Assembly: GCA_003660865.1 (NCBI GenBank)
Contig: QMVA01000002.1
Span: forward strand, 1 to 38,156
Length of the DNA stretch: 38,156 nt
Direction of reading: 5' to 3'
Source: Candidatus Nanohalarchaeota archaeon
GTDB taxonomy: Archaea; EX4484-52; B79-G9
Made by a program: the position numbers and the translations under genes. The notes beneath the pieces were generated by a model. That model worked only from the letters and a program-made list of their open reading frames with translations, was not told the origin of the DNA and ran no database searches. How positions within the stretch are numbered: the first letter of the stretch is position 1; each line of letters opens with the position of its first letter. Below, in pieces: positions 15,862 through 24,085 of the stretch.

Positions 15862-18800
15862 TTAGTCTTTTACTTTTAGTTTTATCATTCCTGTGCCGAT
15901 GGGTGCGATGTTTCCTATTATTATGTTTTCTATTACGCTTTCGAGCGGGTCGATTTCTCCCGCGGAGGCAGCGATGGTGAGGTGTTTTACTGTCTCTTCG
16001 AAGTTTGCTCTTGAGAGTACTGATGATTTCTGGCCTGCGAGCCCGTATCTGCCGATGGCCTTGATTGTGCCGTCGTTTGTCATTGCGTCTGCAACGACCA
16101 GGAGGTGGCGTATGTCTGTGTCAACGCCCTGTTCGCGCATTGTGCTTAGTGCTTCTTTAATGATTGCGTTTCTTGCGGCTTCTATGCCAATGGTTTTTGA
16201 GACTTCGAATATGTTGTTTGATGTGGTTTTTGTCATGTTTATTCCAGGCATTTTCAGGACTTTTTTGAGGTTTGATCCGAGGGTTTTTATTGTCCATTCT
16301 TCGTTTTCGTATTCAACTATTGCCTGTTCTATGCCTTTGATGCCTTTTATGAAGAGGCTTCTTACGCGGACTCTTATGGATTGAAGGTCACTTATTGTGT
16401 AGTCTTGTTTTTTGTTTTCTGCAATTTCAATTATTATTATGTCCTTTTCGGATGAGATGTTTATATACTTTATGCCTTTTTTGATTACTGAGATGATGTT
16501 TTCTGTTGTGATGTCTAGGTTGTGGAGGATAGTTTTGTCGGGCAGGAGTTCGACTCTTAAGTTTATCAGGTCTATTGAGTCTTCTTTTAGTATGTGTTTT
16601 AGCTTGGTTTCTTTTATTTTCGCAGCTATTTTTCTTGCGTCTTCTTTGTTGTTGTGTTCTTTGTCGAGGTAGATTTCCATTGTGGGTGTTTTTGGTATTT
16701 TTCTTGCGTCGAATAGTTCAATGAGTCTTGGCAGACCTTTTGTTGTGACGAGCTGTGTACGGCCTTCGGAGTGGTATGCTCTTAAGGTGGTCTGTGTTGC
16801 CGGCTCTGAGATTGACTGGGCTGCTATTACGCCTATTGCTTCGCCTACTTCGTATTTGAGATTGAGGTATCTTTTTTTGAGCAGGTCTTTTTCTTTTTTT
16901 GTCAGGTCCATGTTTTCGTATATGCCTGGTAGTTCTTTGGTTGTTTGGCTGCCTGCCTGTTTTTTGTTAAGCCTGTTTTTTGTTGCTATTTCTTTGTTGA
17001 TGTAGCCGCCGTCGCTTTTTGCAGGGTCTATGCCGTCTTCGCCGGGGATGAGTTGAATTATTGTGCCTGAACTGTCACGGACGCGGTAATCTTTGCCTAT
17101 TTTTATGTCCTGAAGGGCGCTTACGAGGCGGCGCTGCATGTAGCCGCTGACGCGTGTTTTTAGTGAAGAGTCCATTATGCCTTCACGGCCTTTCATGACT
17201 TCAAAGAAGAATTCTATCGGGTCTATTCCTTTTTGGAAGGAGGATCTTACGAAGCCGTGTGATGCCGGGCTGAGGTCGCCTTTTTTGAAGTGTGAGAGTG
17301 TTCTTCCTGTGTAGCCGCGGAAGATTCTTCTGCCGCGGATTGTTTCCTGGCCTACCAGTCCTGACATGTATGCGAGGTTCTGGATGCTGCCGCGGGCGCC
17401 TGTTCGTGCCATGATGATTGCTGTGTTTGTTTCATCTACGTTTTTGTCGATTATTTGCTGCGTATTGTTTGTGATTTTCCAAAGTTCAATCATGATTAGG
17501 TCTTCGAGGGTTTCTTCCTGGCTTCTTCCAGGGGATACTTCTATTTTTCTTTTTTTGTATGTTTCTATTAGTTTGTCAATTTCTACTAGTTGTTCGTCGA
17601 TTCCCTTGTGTATGTTGTCTTGGGTTTTTTTGTCTGTGTCGAGATTGTCGAGGGATATGCTGAACCCAAATTTCATCATTGTGTGGGTTATGATTTTTGT
17701 TATATGGTCTATGAATATTCTTGCTTCTGTGTGTCCTTTTTCCATGTCGATGATGTCGATTAATTTTCCTTTGAAGGCTGCGATGCCGTTGCTGTCGATG
17801 ACGCCTTTTTTGAGTTCGCCGTTTTCTATGATTACGTATGCGTCGTTTTCACATTGTGCTTTTTTGCATATTTCACAGTTGCGGCATGTGTTGGCTTTGT
17901 ATTCCAGATTTATGCCTTTGGGTATGGCGAAGCTGAATAGCTCTTTGCCTGTGTATGTGTCTTTTTTGAGGTCTGCGGTTATGTCTGAGTTGGAGATCAT
18001 TTGTGCTGTTTCCTGTTTTGTGAATTCTGTACCGGTTCTTGTTAGGAGGTATGCGCCGGAGATGTAGTCCTGGTCGCAGCCCATGATGGGTCCTCCGAAG
18101 CGCGGGGATTTGATGTTCTGTTCGACTAGCATGAGTTGTTCTGCTTCTGATCTTGCTTCTGCGGTCTGGGGGACGTGGAGGTTCATTTCGTCGCCGTCGA
18201 AGTCTGCGTTGTAGGGTTTGCATACGCAGAGGTTTAGCCTGAATGTCTTGTGGGACATTATTTTTGCGTAGTGTGCCATTACGGACATGCGGTGGAGTGA
18301 AGGCTGCCTGTTGAATAGGACGATATCGTCGTCTATTAGGTGCCTTTCTACAATGAATCCTGCTGTGAGTTCTTCAAGAATTGATTCTTTGTTTTCGTTG
18401 ATGACTCTTTTTCGGATGCCGTCAGGGCGTGTTATGTAGTTTGCACCAGGGTGTATGTCAGGACCGTTTTGGATGTATGTTTTTATTTCATTTATGTTTT
18501 GTTTTGTGACTTTGATTGGTATTGTGAGTTCTTTTGCGATTATTTCCGGGATGCCTACGTCGTTTAGGCTGATGTTGGGGTCAGGGGATATTACTGTTCT
18601 TGCACAGTAGTTTACGCGTTTGCCTGTGAGGTTGTGGCGGAATCTGCCGTCTTTGCTTTTGAGCCTTTGCGCTAAGGTCTTCAGGCTGCGGCCTGATCTG
18701 TGTCTTGCAGGGGGTATGCTTGATATTTCATTGTTGAAGTATGTGCTTACATGATATTGCAGGAGTTCCCATAGGTCTTCTATTATGAAGTCAGGGGCGC

Positions 18801-19482
18801 CTATTTCAAGGTTGTCTGCAAGGCGGTGGTTGATGCGGATTATGTCGACCAGTTTGTGGGTCAGGTCGTCTTCTGAGCGGTCGCCGCTCTCTAGTGTTAT
18901 CGATGGTCGTGCTGTTACGGGGGGAACGAGCATTAGTGTCAGGATGTACCATTCGGGTCTCCCGCCTTTTATACCGATTAGTCCTGCTGTTTCGTCTGAG
19001 ATTTTTTCGAACTGCTCTCTTATTTCTACAGGGGTTAGTGAATGTTTATCTCTTACGAATGTGGATGGCTTGTCGAGTTTGATTTTGCCTTGCTTTTCAC
19101 CACAGTCCGGGCATATTGTTGCGATTTTGAGTTTTTTTATGGATATGCCTTCTTGTAGTTTTGTTTTGTCTACAAGGAGGGCGCCGCATTTATGGCATGT
19201 GTGGGTTAGAAGGAGCCGGATTTGTGGCAGGTAGAGTATGTTTATTATGGGGCGTGCAAGTTCAATGTGACCGAAGTGACCTGTGCATTCGCCGATTCTG
19301 CCGCCGCAGGTCGCGCAGCGCATGCCTGGGTCGATTATGCCTAGTCGCGGGTCCATTACGCCACCGTCGATAGGGTATGCGTCGGCACCGTAGACTTCGG
19401 ATGTGACGACGGGCATGACTGAGAGTTTTCTGATTATCTCGGGGGATATCATTTTGAATTTTATCTCTTTTATTTTTGTCAT
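15862..19482 (-). CDS. rpoA: RNA polymerase largest subunit, A' and A'' fused (Rpo1)
   Basis: One uninterrupted 1206-residue subunit. The A' part has the N-terminal zinc ribbon (CATCGGRIGECTGHFGHIEL), the catalytic Mg2+ loop NADFDGDEM (about 425-433) and the bridge-helix region. The A'' part starts near residue 835 and holds the trigger-loop region, where AAQSISEPATQTTLRAYH replaces the more usual SIGEPGTQMTLRTFH but keeps the Leu-Arg and His. Most archaea encode A' and A'' separately; a single gene is known mainly from Thaumarchaeota and Korarchaeota. Here fusion of A combines with a split B. The start is the ATG at 19482 behind GGTG; the GTG at 19491 is inside that Shine-Dalgarno. Confidence 0.97.
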   Translation of the reverse strand: MTKIKEIKFKMISPEIIRKLSVMPVVTSEVYGADAYPIDGGVMDPRLGIIDPGMRCATCGGRIGECTGHFGHIELARPIINILYLPQIRLLLTHTCHKCGALLVDKTKLQEGISIKKLKIATICPDCGEKQGKIKLDKPSTFVRDKHSLTPVEIREQFEKISDETAGLIGIKGGRPEWYILTLMLVPPVTARPSITLESGDRSEDDLTHKLVDIIRINHRLADNLEIGAPDFIIEDLWELLQYHVSTYFNNEISSIPPARHRSGRSLKTLAQRLKSKDGRFRHNLTGKRVNYCARTVISPDPNISLNDVGIPEIIAKELTIPIKVTKQNINEIKTYIQNGPDIHPGANYITRPDGIRKRVINENKESILEELTAGFIVERHLIDDDIVLFNRQPSLHRMSVMAHYAKIMSHKTFRLNLCVCKPYNADFDGDEMNLHVPQTAEARSEAEQLMLVEQNIKSPRFGGPIMGCDQDYISGAYLLTRTGTEFTKQETAQMISNSDITADLKKDTYTGKELFSFAIPKGINLEYKANTCRNCEICKKAQCENDAYVIIENGELKKGVIDSNGIAAFKGKLIDIIDMEKGHTEARIFIDHITKIITHTMMKFGFSISLDNLDTDKKTQDNIHKGIDEQLVEIDKLIETYKKRKIEVSPGRSQEETLEDLIMIELWKITNNTQQIIDKNVDETNTAIIMARTGARGSIQNLAYMSGLVGQETIRGRRIFRGYTGRTLSHFKKGDLSPASHGFVRSSFQKGIDPIEFFFEVMKGREGIMDSSLKTRVSGYMQRRLVSALQDIKIGKDYRVRDSSGTIIQLIPGEDGIDPAKSDGGYINKEIATKNRLNKKQAGSQTTKELPGIYENMDLTKKEKDLLKKRYLNLKYEVGEAIGVIAAQSISEPATQTTLRAYHSEGRTQLVTTKGLPRLIELFDARKIPKTPTMEIYLDKEHNNKEDARKIAAKIKETKLKHILKEDSIDLINLRVELLPDKTILHNLDITTENIISVIKKGIKYINISSEKDIIIIEIAENKKQDYTISDLQSIRVRVRSLFIKGIKGIEQAIVEYENEEWTIKTLGSNLKKVLKMPGINMTKTTSNNIFEVSKTIGIEAARNAIIKEALSTMREQGVDTDIRHLLVVADAMTNDGTIKAIGRYGLAGQKSSVLSRANFEETVKHLTIAASAGEIDPLESVIENIIIGNIAPIGTGMIKLKVKD

Positions 19483-19496
19483 TTGTTGCACCTAGG

Positions 19497-21287
19497 TTAG
19501 TCTTCTGTGACTATTTGGGGGTATATCAGCATGCTGCGCAGTTCGTCGAGTAGTAGTTTGAATGCGTAGGACATTTCAACATTTTCTATTTTTGTGCCTT
19601 TGCAGAGCGGACAGTATATTTTGTTTTTGATCCTGTCGTGTATTGCGGTTATGCCGCATTCTTTGCAGATTGGGATTTGTGTTTTGTCTGATGAGAATCT
19701 TTCTTTGAGGACTACTGCTGCGCCGTGGGCTATGAGGCAGTCTTTCTCCATTTCGCCGAATCTCAGACCGCCTTCTTTTGAACGGCCTTCTGTTGGCTGT
19801 TTTGTCAGCAGTGCTATGGGACCGCGTGAGCGCGCATGTATCTTATGGGATACCATGTGGTAGAGGCGCATGTAGTAGCCTATTCCAATGAGTATTGGCG
19901 CTTCAATGATTTCCCCGGTTACGCCGTTGTATAGCCTTTCTTTTCCGTCGTCACGGTATCCGAGTTTTCTTAGTTGGGTTCTGATTTCATCTACGTTTCC
20001 TTTGAATGCTGTGCCGTCTTGTTCTTTTCCTTCGAGGCTGCCTTTTTTGCCTGCTATGATTTCCAGAAGCTGACCAACTGTCATTCTTGATGGGATTGCA
20101 TGAGGATTGATTATTATGTCGGGCGTTATGCCGTTTTTGGTGAAGGGCATATTTTCTTCTGGTACAACTAGACCGATTACGCCTTTTTGACCGTGGCGGG
20201 ATGCGAATTTGTCGCCAACTTCAGGGATTTTCTGTTCTCTTACTGATACTTTTATCAGTGTGTTGCCGTCTTTTGTGCTTGCGAGTATTACTTTTTCTAC
20301 TGTGAAGTCTTTTCCTTTTGTTGCTGTCAGTGAGTTTTCCCTGCGGTCTTTTATGCCCATCCTTATTTCTTTCTGGATGCCGAGGAAACGCAACGGGGAT
20401 GTTTTTCCGACTAGTATGTTGTTTTCTTTTAGGCTTGTTTCAGGTGAGACTATTCCTTCTTCGCCGAGCATGGAGTATTCTTCTTCTGATTTGTAGCCGC
20501 GCACTTCGGGGTCGGGGATGCCTATTTCATCTTCCTGACCGCCCCAGTATCTTCTTGCTTCTGTGAGGTGTGTGCGGATGAACAGTGATCTGCCAAGGCC
20601 GCGTTCAAGTGAGCTTTTGTTTATTACTATGGAATCTTCGATGTTGTAGCTGTAGTATGGCATTACCGCAATTATGAGGTTCTGGCCGGTTGGATGGGTC
20701 GAGAGGCCGGTTGCGTCTGTTGTCTGTGATTGGACTATTGGCCTTTGAGCGTTTAGCAGGAGGTGGGCTGTTGTGTCGTCCCTTAGCAGATAGTTGTGGA
20801 GGTAGATACCTGTTGATTGGACTATCATTCGTGAACCATAGTTCAGACGGTCTCCACGGTCTTTTTCAGGATATGCTAACAGTGATGCGGCAATGCCGAG
20901 TATGAGTATCGGGTCGATTTCGAGGTGTGTGTGGTCTTTTGTGAGTGTCTCTTTCGTGGTTGCGATGTATGCGTTTTCTTCTTCTTCTGCATCAATAAAT
21001 TCTATTATGTTCTGGTCTATTAAGTCTTTCCATGTGAGTTTATTGTTCTGAATGTTTTTGAGCATCTCGTCTGTGAGCATGGGTTTTCCGTTTTCGACGG
21101 CGATCAGGGGGCGTCTTACGCGGCCGCCGTTAAGGTTTAGTTGTATTTCGTCTTTTTCTTTGTGGTGTGCGATGTTTAGTTGTGGAGATAGTATGTTTTT
21201 TCTTCTTTTTTCTTTTAGGGATAGGACTAGCTTTTCGGCGTTGTCGCAGTTTCCTGTGTATATTCCGTCAATATAAATTTCTGTCAT
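19497..21287 (-). CDS. rpoB1: RNA polymerase subunit B' (Rpo2C)
   Basis: About 596 residues forming the C-terminal half of the second-largest subunit. Visible landmarks are QRPIVQSQTTDATGLSTHPT, GQNLIIAVMPYYSYNIEDS, the active-site region GDKFASRHGQKGVIGLVVPE and the C-terminal zinc ribbon CKECGITAIHDRIKNKIYCP. The start is MTEIYIDG at 21287, which overlaps the end of rpoB'' by 20 nt, so the two halves are translationally coupled and made in equal amounts. The split B is usual for methanogens and relatives. Confidence 0.97.
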   Translation of the reverse strand: MTEIYIDGIYTGNCDNAEKLVLSLKEKRRKNILSPQLNIAHHKEKDEIQLNLNGGRVRRPLIAVENGKPMLTDEMLKNIQNNKLTWKDLIDQNIIEFIDAEEEENAYIATTKETLTKDHTHLEIDPILILGIAASLLAYPEKDRGDRLNYGSRMIVQSTGIYLHNYLLRDDTTAHLLLNAQRPIVQSQTTDATGLSTHPTGQNLIIAVMPYYSYNIEDSIVINKSSLERGLGRSLFIRTHLTEARRYWGGQEDEIGIPDPEVRGYKSEEEYSMLGEEGIVSPETSLKENNILVGKTSPLRFLGIQKEIRMGIKDRRENSLTATKGKDFTVEKVILASTKDGNTLIKVSVREQKIPEVGDKFASRHGQKGVIGLVVPEENMPFTKNGITPDIIINPHAIPSRMTVGQLLEIIAGKKGSLEGKEQDGTAFKGNVDEIRTQLRKLGYRDDGKERLYNGVTGEIIEAPILIGIGYYMRLYHMVSHKIHARSRGPIALLTKQPTEGRSKEGGLRFGEMEKDCLIAHGAAVVLKERFSSDKTQIPICKECGITAIHDRIKNKIYCPLCKGTKIENVEMSYAFKLLLDELRSMLIYPQIVTED

Positions 21288-22806
21288 GCTGTTCAACTTT
21301 TGATTGTTTGTTTTCCTGTTCGATTTCTACTCCGAGGCTTTTCAGGGTGCTTAATACTTTTGTTTTGTCTGCTTCGTTTGAGGGTATTGTGACCTGTGCG
21401 CCCAGTGCGAGGAAGTTTCTCAGGCCGATGCTTTGGCCTTCCGGGGTTCTTACGGCACATAGGCGACCCCATTGGGTTGCATGGAGTTCTCTTGCTTCAA
21501 AGTGTTCCTGAGTGGATGATAGTGGGGATACTACGCTTCTCAAATGGCTTATGGTTCTTACGAAGTTTGAGCGTTCGAGGCGCTGACATACGCCGGTTTT
21601 GCCGCCGACCCAGTTGCCTGTTGCCATTGCTCTCATGATTTGTTTTGTGAGGACGTCTGAGACTACTACGCTTTGGAGTTTTAGTAGTTTTCTGCCGCGC
21701 TTCATCATTTTCTGGTAGTTGTATTGAAGGCGTGCAATCAGGCCCCAACGACCCATGATGATTGATCTGAAGAGTATTTCGAGGAGGTCTCCCGGCATTT
21801 TGAGCCTCTTGTTTGAGTAGTGGTCTATGTCGTCTTCTTTGATTTTGCCTTTGTGGAGAAGGATTAGTTTGCGTATGACCAGACCAAGGAATTTTGCTTT
21901 TTTTATTGAGTCTTTTGGCTCGTTTCCGAGGTGTGCTAGCAGGTAATTGTTTAGTAGTTGGGTGGCACGTTCTTCTCGTTGCTCTTTCATGCGTACTTTC
22001 ATTTTTTTGCCGATGTAGTCGAGGGCTTCTTCCCTGTTTGCAATCTGTGTGTCGTAGATGTTGATGTATACGTCTTCTATGTCTTCTTCTTCTGTGCCGA
22101 TGGCTTCTATGACTTCTTTGTCTGTTTCGAGGCCGAGGGCTTTCATTAGTACGATTATGGGTATTGGTGTTTTTACGAGGTTTGCGAATTTTGCTGTTAT
22201 GATGCCTTCCGGGCATCGCTCGAATACGTGGCGCTGGATATAGCCGCTTTTTTCGCAGTTTATTCTTGCTGTGATTTCGTCTGCTTTTTTCTGGAGTATT
22301 AGTTTGTTTGGTGCTATTTCTTCTGATAATACGATTACTCTTTCTGTGCCGTTTACTATGAAGTAGCCGCCGGGGTCGTATGGGTCTTCACCGGCTTTTA
22401 TTAGTTCGGTTCTTGTCATTTTAGAGAGTGGGCAGAGGCAGGATTTTACCATGATTGGTATTTCGCCGATTTCTACTGTTTCTGTGTCGTGTTCTCTTTC
22501 TTCGAATACTGGGGTCATTTCTACGAATATAGGGGTTGAGTATGTGAGGTTTCTTAGGCGTGTCTCGGAGGGATATATTGCTCTTACGGAGCCGTCTGCT
22601 TCGTTTATTTGCGCTCTCTCGATGCTTACTTTCCCGAGTTTGATTGTGAGTTCTTCGCCGGTGGGAAGTTCGATTGTTATTTTAGCTATTTCATCTACTG
22701 TTTTCTGGAGGCGTCTTTCGACGAAGTCGTTGTATGAATCGATTTGGTGGGCTATGAATCCTTTGTTTTTCGAGTATTCGTTGAGGTAGCTTTTTGCGAT
22801 GTCCAT
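21268..22806 (-). CDS. rpoB2: RNA polymerase subunit B'' (Rpo2N)
   Basis: About 512 residues, the N-terminal half of the second-largest subunit. Landmarks are GYFIVNGTERVIVLSEEIAP, the lobe region rich in charged helices, and VSPLSSTQEHFEARELHATQ followed by WGRLCAVRTPEGQSIGL (fork loop). The ATG at 22806 (MDIAKSYLNE) is preferred over an in-frame GTG three codons upstream that belongs to the ribosome binding site. It lies 12 nt after rpoH. Confidence 0.97.
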   Translation of the reverse strand: MDIAKSYLNEYSKNKGFIAHQIDSYNDFVERRLQKTVDEIAKITIELPTGEELTIKLGKVSIERAQINEADGSVRAIYPSETRLRNLTYSTPIFVEMTPVFEEREHDTETVEIGEIPIMVKSCLCPLSKMTRTELIKAGEDPYDPGGYFIVNGTERVIVLSEEIAPNKLILQKKADEITARINCEKSGYIQRHVFERCPEGIITAKFANLVKTPIPIIVLMKALGLETDKEVIEAIGTEEEDIEDVYINIYDTQIANREEALDYIGKKMKVRMKEQREERATQLLNNYLLAHLGNEPKDSIKKAKFLGLVIRKLILLHKGKIKEDDIDHYSNKRLKMPGDLLEILFRSIIMGRWGLIARLQYNYQKMMKRGRKLLKLQSVVVSDVLTKQIMRAMATGNWVGGKTGVCQRLERSNFVRTISHLRSVVSPLSSTQEHFEARELHATQWGRLCAVRTPEGQSIGLRNFLALGAQVTIPSNEADKTKVLSTLKSLGVEIEQENKQSKVEQHDRNLY

Positions 22807-22818
22807 GGTTAACACGTT

Positions 22819-23058
22819 TTATTCCGGGATTACGATCCGATAGTATTTTGTTTTTCCTGCGGTGGGGCTGTCTCTGGTTATTTCGATGATGTCGCCTGTT
22901 TTTGCGCCTATTATTTCGGCGATCGGGTCTGTGTCGAGTATTTTTGGGAGTTGGTCGGCTGTTATGTCAAGTTCTTTTAGAATTTTTTGTGATTCGCTTT
23001 TCATGAGGATTTTGTGTTCTGGAACTAGTTCATGTGTAAATATGTCTTTTTCGCTCAT
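22819..23058 (-). CDS. rpoH: RNA polymerase subunit H (Rpo5)
   Basis: A 79-residue Rpo5, the archaeal/eukaryotic (Rpb5 C-terminal) subunit near the downstream DNA channel. Typical sequence is FTHELVPEHKILMKSESQKI, followed by ILDTDPIAEIIGAKTGDIIE. The start is MSEKDIF at 23058 with GGTG nine nt upstream; the GTG at 23073 is part of that signal. It is the first protein gene of the operon. The tRNA-Lys 3' end is only 23 nt upstream and no TATA box fits between them, so rpoH is probably co-transcribed with the tRNA. Confidence 0.96.
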   Translation of the reverse strand: MSEKDIFTHELVPEHKILMKSESQKILKELDITADQLPKILDTDPIAEIIGAKTGDIIEITRDSPTAGKTKYYRIVIPE

Positions 23059-23081
23059 GTTGTTTTTCACCAAAGGTTTTG

Positions 23082-23240
23082 TGGTGGGCCCGACGGGAAT
23101 TTCACGGACGTTTTATGTTCGTTTTGAACCCGCGACACCCGGGTATCTTCTACAGATTCCGGTGCATTAACCGTCTGGTTAAAAGCTTCACCCTCGTCGA
23201 TTAAGAGCCCGGTGCTCTAGCCAGACTGAGCTACGGGCCC
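23082..23240 (-). tRNA. tRNA-Lys (CTT) with two probable introns, CCA encoded
   Basis: Acceptor GGGCCCG (23234-23240) pairs with CGGGCCC (23086-23092), followed by A and an encoded CCA. D arm GCTC/GAGC; anticodon stem CCGGG/CCCGG with loop CT-CTT-AA. A 57-nt insertion (23145-23201) interrupts the anticodon loop after position 37; it contains a TTAACC-AGAC-GGTTAA hairpin. The T stem GCGGG/CCCGT encloses 31 nt instead of 7, so a second insertion of 24 nt is inferred in the T loop, leaving TTCAATT. There UUCA can pair with UGAA next to the stem with an AUU bulge, compatible with a relaxed bulge-helix-bulge. It heads the rpo operon. Confidence 0.9.
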
Positions 23241-23277
23241 ACTCTGTGTGTATTATGTGTTTGGAATTGGAAGTACT

Positions 23278-23286
23278 CTATTTAAG
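23278..23286 (-). promoter_or_regulatory. TATA box of the tRNA-Lys / RNA polymerase operon
   Basis: CTTAAATAG on the minus strand predicts a start near 23256, about 16 nt before the tRNA 5' end. A second AT-rich candidate lies at 23290-23300. No box is visible between the tRNA and rpoH. Confidence 0.5.
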
Positions 23287-23515
23287 TGATAATATTATAA
23301 ATGTATCTGTAGGTGAGAGGTTTGTTTTTGTTGTTAGAATTTTTGAGATGTTTGGCGTGTACATAGTTATTACTCTGATAGGTTATATGATGCCGGTTTT
23401 CCCGGGTGAATGGTGAATAGAGAATATTTGTGAATTCCCCTGTGATGTTCATTAATGGTTCTATTTTGGTTATGTTTACGAATATAGTTTTTAGTGTGGT
23501 TAAGTTTATAAATGT

Positions 23516-23547
23516 ATTGATTGATTGATTGATTGATTGGGGGGGGG
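23516..23547. repeat. (ATTG)6 microsatellite followed by a run of nine G
   Basis: Six perfect ATTG units at 23516-23539, then G from 23539 to 23547, just left of the MITE-like element. Such tracts are prone to slippage and sequencing error. Confidence 0.9.
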
Positions 23548-23548
23548 T

Positions 23549-23663
23549 GGTGCTGTTGTATAACTATTGGGATTATATGTACTGTTGCTGTTTTTAAGAA
23601 TATGACCAAAAATCGCTAAACGACATCAGAAAACCCTTCGGTCTTGACTTGTACAACAGCACC
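23549..23663. mobile_element. MITE-like 115-bp element
   Basis: Perfect 12-bp terminal inverted repeats GGTGCTGTTGTA / TACAACAGCACC bound a 115-bp non-coding segment. It is flanked on both sides by GGGGT (23544-23548 and 23664-23668), which looks like a target duplication, although the left copy lies in a G run. The ends resemble IS6-family termini (GGTTCTGTTGCAAA type); that link is an inference. It contains no gene. It sits in the 447-bp gap between the tRNA-Lys and the 90-aa gene, which otherwise holds the microsatellite and a TATA-like element at 23497-23515. Confidence 0.6.
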
Positions 23664-23688
23664 GGGGTGGTTGGGATTTGATTGTCGA

Positions 23689-23961
23689 TTAGATCATTTT
23701 TGTGTAGATTACTTTGCCTGTGTAGTGTGTGCCTTCGTCGAGGACTATGATGTCGTATCTTGGGCAGTCAAACATGTCTTTGACGGCAGAAAATGATGGC
23801 GCTGCGATGATGTTTGCTATAGCTGTGTGGTCCTGAAATAGGTCGGCGTTGTAACCTTTTGGGCCGTCGCGTTGGTTGTATGTTGTCATCATTCTTTTGA
23901 TGTCTGTGCAGTTGAATGTTGTGTCTGGGTTGTATTCTATTGCGCTCATGTATGTCGTCAT
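23689..23961 (-). CDS. Hypothetical 90-aa protein
   Basis: I do not recognise this protein. It is soluble, with mixed helix and strand, and shows no zinc or nucleotide motif. Its C-terminal part, DMFDCPRYDIIVLDEG then GKVIYTKMI, looks like the end of a compact alpha/beta domain. The ATG at 23961 is supported by GGTGAT five nt upstream; a second Met lies four codons later. A TATA-like element at about 24020-24030 on the minus strand could drive it alone. Confidence 0.65.
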   Translation of the reverse strand: MTTYMSAIEYNPDTTFNCTDIKRMMTTYNQRDGPKGYNADLFQDHTAIANIIAAPSFSAVKDMFDCPRYDIIVLDEGTHYTGKVIYTKMI

Positions 23962-24085
23962 TTTATCACCGAAGAGTTGTATTTTTTGAGTTGTTGATGA
24001 TGTGTGTTTCGTGCGTAGTATTAAATTTGTTTTGGTGCGAGAAAGAATGAGGGTTATGGTCTGATTGTGCGTATTTTGTATGCTG

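Noticed and set aside
23370..23609. A 79-codon open frame across the microsatellite and MITE
   Set aside because: It runs through simple repeats and the inverted-repeat element, has no Shine-Dalgarno, and the peptide is low-complexity.
23994..24064. Candidate C/D box RNA (TTGATGA ... CTGA)
   Set aside because: The C box has a wrong first base, the D'/C' boxes are missing, and the region overlaps the likely promoter of the 90-aa gene.
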